Origin: Actinophytocola sp035634895
GTDB lineage: Bacteria > Actinomycetota > Actinomycetes > Mycobacteriales > Pseudonocardiaceae
Direction of reading: 5' to 3'
Length of the DNA: 64,000 nt
NCBI RefSeq assembly: GCF_035634895.1
Contig: NZ_DASQCC010000266.1
Span: 54,509 to 118,508 of the forward strand
Below the pieces are notes generated by a model. That model did no database searches, was not told the origin of the DNA, and saw only the letters and a program-made list of their open reading frames with translations. This document shows, in pieces, positions 61,530-64,000 of this stretch (position 1 is its first letter; every line of letters begins with the position of its first letter). The position numbers and the translations under genes are program-made.

Positions 61530-62171
61530 ATGACCACCAACCCCCGCCGACGTGCCCGGACCGCGACTACGCGCGATGGCCGGCCGCTCACTGCCGCGGA
61601 GATCGCGGAGGAGCGCGAACGCGTTGTCGGCGAGCTAGTGCGGCTCGCTGAGGAGCGCCGCAAGAACCGGGTGGCGCACAAGAAGAACACTGACAAGTTC
61701 GGGCCCAAGGTCAAGCTCGCGGCTGAGTACGGCTGGAAGTACGCCGAGCAGTCCGAGCACTACGACCTGGCCCGCGGGGTGTTCAACCGGCACGGCGGCG
61801 TTGTTGAAGTCGGGTCCAAGCGGCCCCGTGGTGATGCGCTCGAACGGCTCAAGGTAGTCATCGGCGAGATAGTCGACGAGCGGTTCCGGCTCGACCGTGA
61901 GTACAAGCAGGCAGCTGAGACCATGGCTGAACTCGTCGAGCGCGCCTACAACGAACTCGGCGTGAACCTGCGCCAGCTCGAACTGAACTGCAAGGTGCCC
62001 CGGTCCACTCTCTACTCCTGGCTCGGGCTCGCGCACAGTAACCCCCGGCTCGGCACGGACGGCAAGCCCACGCGCAGCGTGAACAAGCCCATCGAGCCGT
62101 CCGGCCCACGCAAGGGCATCCCGTGGCAGGCCCGCGAAGGCCAGCAGGCGAGCAGCGCCGCTGCCGAGTAG
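61530..62171 (+). CDS. HTH-containing protein of the putative element
   Basis: A 213-residue basic protein. A charged helical part (EIAEERERVVGELVRLAEERRKNRV and further heptad-like helices) is followed by a C-terminal helix-turn-helix candidate LRQLELNCKVPRSTLYSWLG at about 150-169. The tail is Pro/Ser/Ala-rich. It may regulate the element. An upstream dyad is a natural autoregulatory site. Confidence 0.68.
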   Translation: MTTNPRRRARTATTRDGRPLTAAEIAEERERVVGELVRLAEERRKNRVAHKKNTDKFGPKVKLAAEYGWKYAEQSEHYDLARGVFNRHGGVVEVGSKRPRGDALERLKVVIGEIVDERFRLDREYKQAAETMAELVERAYNELGVNLRQLELNCKVPRSTLYSWLGLAHSNPRLGTDGKPTRSVNKPIEPSGPRKGIPWQAREGQQASSAAAE

Positions 62172-62176
62172 GCACC

Positions 62177-62224
62177 CGAAGGGGCGACCTCGAGCTACCG
62201 CAGGTGCTCGACGTCGCCCCTTCG
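62177..62224 (+). terminator. Hairpin after the element HTH gene
   Basis: CGAAGGGGCGAC (62177-62188) pairs perfectly with GTCGCCCCTTCG (62213-62224). No long T-tract follows, but the position 6 bases after the stop fits a terminator. Confidence 0.6.
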
Positions 62225-62339
62225 TCGCGTCACCAGAAGGTGCCTTGCCACAGCACGCAACGAAGAGACGTGTGACCGGACTGTACGAACAGGCACCGAC
62301 TTCCCCGATCGGAGTCGGTCTGCTTGGGACACTTAGGGT

Positions 62340-63365
62340 GTGACGCAACCAGACCCTGTCGTGTGCCCGAACTACCTGCCTGGCGCGTTCGAGCCGATGC
62401 CGCTCGGCGACGACTACAGCGCCTTCCCCACTGTCGTCGAGATCCCGGCCGGGCTGCGCGCAGTGTGGTGGCAGGGCAACGACCACCTGTCCTACGGCAC
62501 GTCCCGTTTGTTCACCACGACCAGCAGTGACAGCGGCGCGAGCTGGACCGCGCCGGAGTTTCTGCGGTGGAGCATAGGCGTACGCGACCCGAACGTGTCG
62601 CGCCAGGCCGACGACCGGCACTGGCTGACCTACTTCACCGGCTTCCAGTCCCTGCCTGCTCTTGGGGCCTACGCGCGCCTCTCGCGCGACGGCGGCGCAA
62701 CGTGGGGCACGCCGCGCAGGGTCGACCCACGGTTGCCCTACGCGGCCGTCTCAGCACCGATCCGCGCCGAAGGTCCCGGCGGGCGCGACACACTGTGGCT
62801 GCCGTTCTACGGCCGCGAACGCGACGACGCCACCGGCGACCTCGAGGAGTTCGACTCCGCGTACATCGCGCGCTCGGTCGACGGCGGCGCGAACTGGACG
62901 TCGACCCGGATCGCGGACGGCGCGGCCGACGAGCGCAGCTACGCGGAACCGTGGCTCGTGCTCGACGAGAACCAGCCGGGCCGCATGCTCGTCTTCCACC
63001 GGCACGGGGCGTGGCAGTCGATCGGGCTCACCGAGTCGACCGATGGCGGGCAGTCCTGGAGCGCGCCGCGTGAGCTGTTCCCTGGCACTGGTCGGCCGAC
63101 CGCGCTCGCGACGTCGACCGGCCAGCTGGTCGTCGTCTACCGCGACGCTACGACGCGCGACGCGGTGTACGCGGTGTCGACTGACGACGGGGCAACGTGG
63201 AACGCGGGACAACTGCTGATGGAGAACCACAACAGCACCCAGCTCGGGATGGTGTACGCGGCGATGGTCGAGACCGCGCCGGGCGAGGTCTACACGCTCG
63301 TGTCGATGGAGGACAACGGGGTGAACGCGCGCCTGTGGCACGGGCACCTCGTGTGCGCCGGGTAG
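62340..63365 (+). CDS. Sialidase-like beta-propeller protein with five Asp-boxes
   Basis: A 341-residue protein with Asp-box repeats at 62-69 (SSDSGASW), 115-122 (SRDGGATW), 179-186 (SVDGGANW), 233-240 (STDGGQSW) and 280-287 (STDDGATW). These mark a six-bladed sialidase/BNR propeller. No signal peptide or membrane segment is seen. In phages and related elements such folds occur in receptor-binding or tail proteins, and in bacteria in glycosidases. Catalytic residues of true sialidases (FRIP Arg and Tyr/Glu pair) are not evident. GTG start 62340 is weakly supported. Confidence 0.82.
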   Translation: MTQPDPVVCPNYLPGAFEPMPLGDDYSAFPTVVEIPAGLRAVWWQGNDHLSYGTSRLFTTTSSDSGASWTAPEFLRWSIGVRDPNVSRQADDRHWLTYFTGFQSLPALGAYARLSRDGGATWGTPRRVDPRLPYAAVSAPIRAEGPGGRDTLWLPFYGRERDDATGDLEEFDSAYIARSVDGGANWTSTRIADGAADERSYAEPWLVLDENQPGRMLVFHRHGAWQSIGLTESTDGGQSWSAPRELFPGTGRPTALATSTGQLVVVYRDATTRDAVYAVSTDDGATWNAGQLLMENHNSTQLGMVYAAMVETAPGEVYTLVSMEDNGVNARLWHGHLVCAG

Positions 63366-63384
63366 GCGGTGCGGTGAAACGGGA

Positions 63385-63417
63385 AACGCCCGGCAGGCAC
63401 TAGGCCCGCCGGGCGTT
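63385..63417. terminator. Hairpin between convergent sialidase-like and unknown genes
   Basis: AACGCCCGGC (63385-63394) pairs perfectly with GCCGGGCGTT (63408-63417) around 13 bases. It lies between two convergent stop codons and could serve both strands. Confidence 0.6.
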
Positions 63418-63473
63418 GCTCTCCCCGCCTCCGGTTCACCGAGCCAGGCTCAGCGACTCGCAGCGCAAGCAGG

Positions 63474-64000
63474 CTAGCACGTGCGGCCGATGCCACTGTC
63501 CATGTGGGACGGCCACGCCGACAGGAACACCTGCAACGCGCCGAACGCCAGCAGGTTGACCGGATTGGACTCGAACGCGGGCATGTGCGCCTGCACCACT
63601 GCCTGGGCGATGATGTGCGACCCCGGTGGCACTACGAACTCGCGCGACGCCGCGCCCGGCGCCTCTTGGTATTGCGCGGTGCCTTGCGGCAGACCAGTCG
63701 CCCAGTTCGACGTCCAGAACATCTCGGGCGTGCGGGCCCCGTCGAACGGCGCGTCGACCGTGTCGATCCCCGCGTCGATGAACGTGCGCACCTCCCACCG
63801 GTTCCCCGGCCCGACGAGGATGCGCACGTACGGGATCTCGGCGCGTACCACCACGCGGTGCGTGCGGCACGTGTCGTTGCGCCAGAACAGCGAGCCGGCG
63901 CGCAGCTGGAACCACTCCTCGGGGTCACCGAAGATCCGCACGAACGAGTTGCTGTACGGCTCGGCGGTCACGCACGCGCGGTACATGCCGACCGCCTGCC
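63474..64000 (-). CDS. Hypothetical protein, possibly N-terminally truncated by window edge
   Basis: The frame ending at 63474 is open to the window edge; ATG 63986 would give 170 residues, but the frame continues upstream (QAVG) without a stop. Sequence is beta-rich with aromatic residues (WFQLRAGSLFWRNDTCRTHRVVVRAEIPYV, cut here as landmarks only) and ends MDSGIGRTC. I do not recognise the family. Location in the putative element and beta-rich composition would fit a structural or exported protein, which is speculation. Confidence 0.55.
   Translation of the reverse strand, partial: QAVGMYRACVTAEPYSNSFVRIFGDPEEWFQLRAGSLFWRNDTCRTHRVVVRAEIPYVRILVGPGNRWEVRTFIDAGIDTVDAPFDGARTPEMFWTSNWATGLPQGTAQYQEAPGAASREFVVPPGSHIIAQAVVQAHMPAFESNPVNLLAFGALQVFLSAWPSHMDSGIGRTC

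Larger units (their letters stand above)
58870..64000. mobile_element. Left end of a putative integrated element in tRNA-His
   Basis: A tyrosine recombinase gene lies 464 bases after tRNA-His, followed by small genes of unknown type, an HTH protein with its own dyad, a sialidase-like protein and an unknown protein on the other strand. This is the usual arrangement for elements that insert at the 3' end of a tRNA gene. The second attachment site would lie beyond 64000 and no repeat of the tRNA 3' end is seen inside the window, so limits and type are inferred. Confidence 0.5.

Overview
The window is chromosomal DNA of a high-GC actinomycete. Very GC-rich third codon positions, many GTG starts, 4-base ATGA/GTGA gene overlaps, TTA codons almost absent, a DUF6319-type protein, a YbaB plus type VII secretion-type cassette and two DrrAB-type exporters all fit a filamentous member of the Pseudonocardiales. 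The family level is inference. No rRNA, CRISPR array or insertion sequence was seen. There is one tRNA (tRNA-His) at 58.8 kb.

Left part (1-15 kb). A 5'-truncated Roco/COR-type protein with a frameshift near its end converges on an IclR regulator. A minus-strand run follows: PadR regulator, DrrAB exporter, PCMT-like methyltransferase, MFS transporter and PLP-dependent lyase. The same dyad lies at the PadR start and upstream of the exporter, which suggests PadR controls both. Two convergent gene pairs (3.1 kb and 11.3 kb) are separated by related nested inverted repeats. A secreted PQQ-type sugar dehydrogenase and a LamG protein sit behind a 38-bp perfect palindrome made of two adjacent LacI-type operators.

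Middle (14.5-41 kb). A DeoR regulator precedes a ribose-type (CUT2) ABC importer and a secreted GH2 enzyme with a C-terminal LamG domain. Then come a YbaB/T7SS-type cassette, gluconokinase, MenC, ribokinase, an aldo/keto reductase, two membrane proteins, a TetR-DrrAB exporter pair with a clear operator, a secreted NPP1-like protein, and a CUT1 ABC importer operon with a secreted six-hairpin glycosidase.

Right part (41-58.7 kb). A minus-strand operon encodes an acyl-CoA dehydrogenase, an SDR, an APH-type kinase, a histidine phosphatase and an SMP-30-like protein. With an acyl-CoA synthetase nearby it resembles pathways that use 4-hydroxyacyl-CoA phosphorylation. Other genes are a subtilase, a stand-alone family A DNA polymerase with three TTA codons, a lactate oxidase-type flavoenzyme, a Gly/Pro-rich membrane protein with a 240-bp internal repeat, a TPR protein, a ferredoxin reductase-type oxidoreductase, a glutamate-cysteine ligase-like enzyme and oligoribonuclease.

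Right end (58.8-64 kb). tRNA-His is followed by the start of what looks like an integrated element. It holds a tyrosine recombinase with two XRE-type helix-turn-helix segments (one inserted in the core-binding region, one C-terminal), small genes, an HTH protein behind its own dyad, a five-Asp-box sialidase-like protein and an unknown protein cut by the window edge. The far attachment site lies outside the window.
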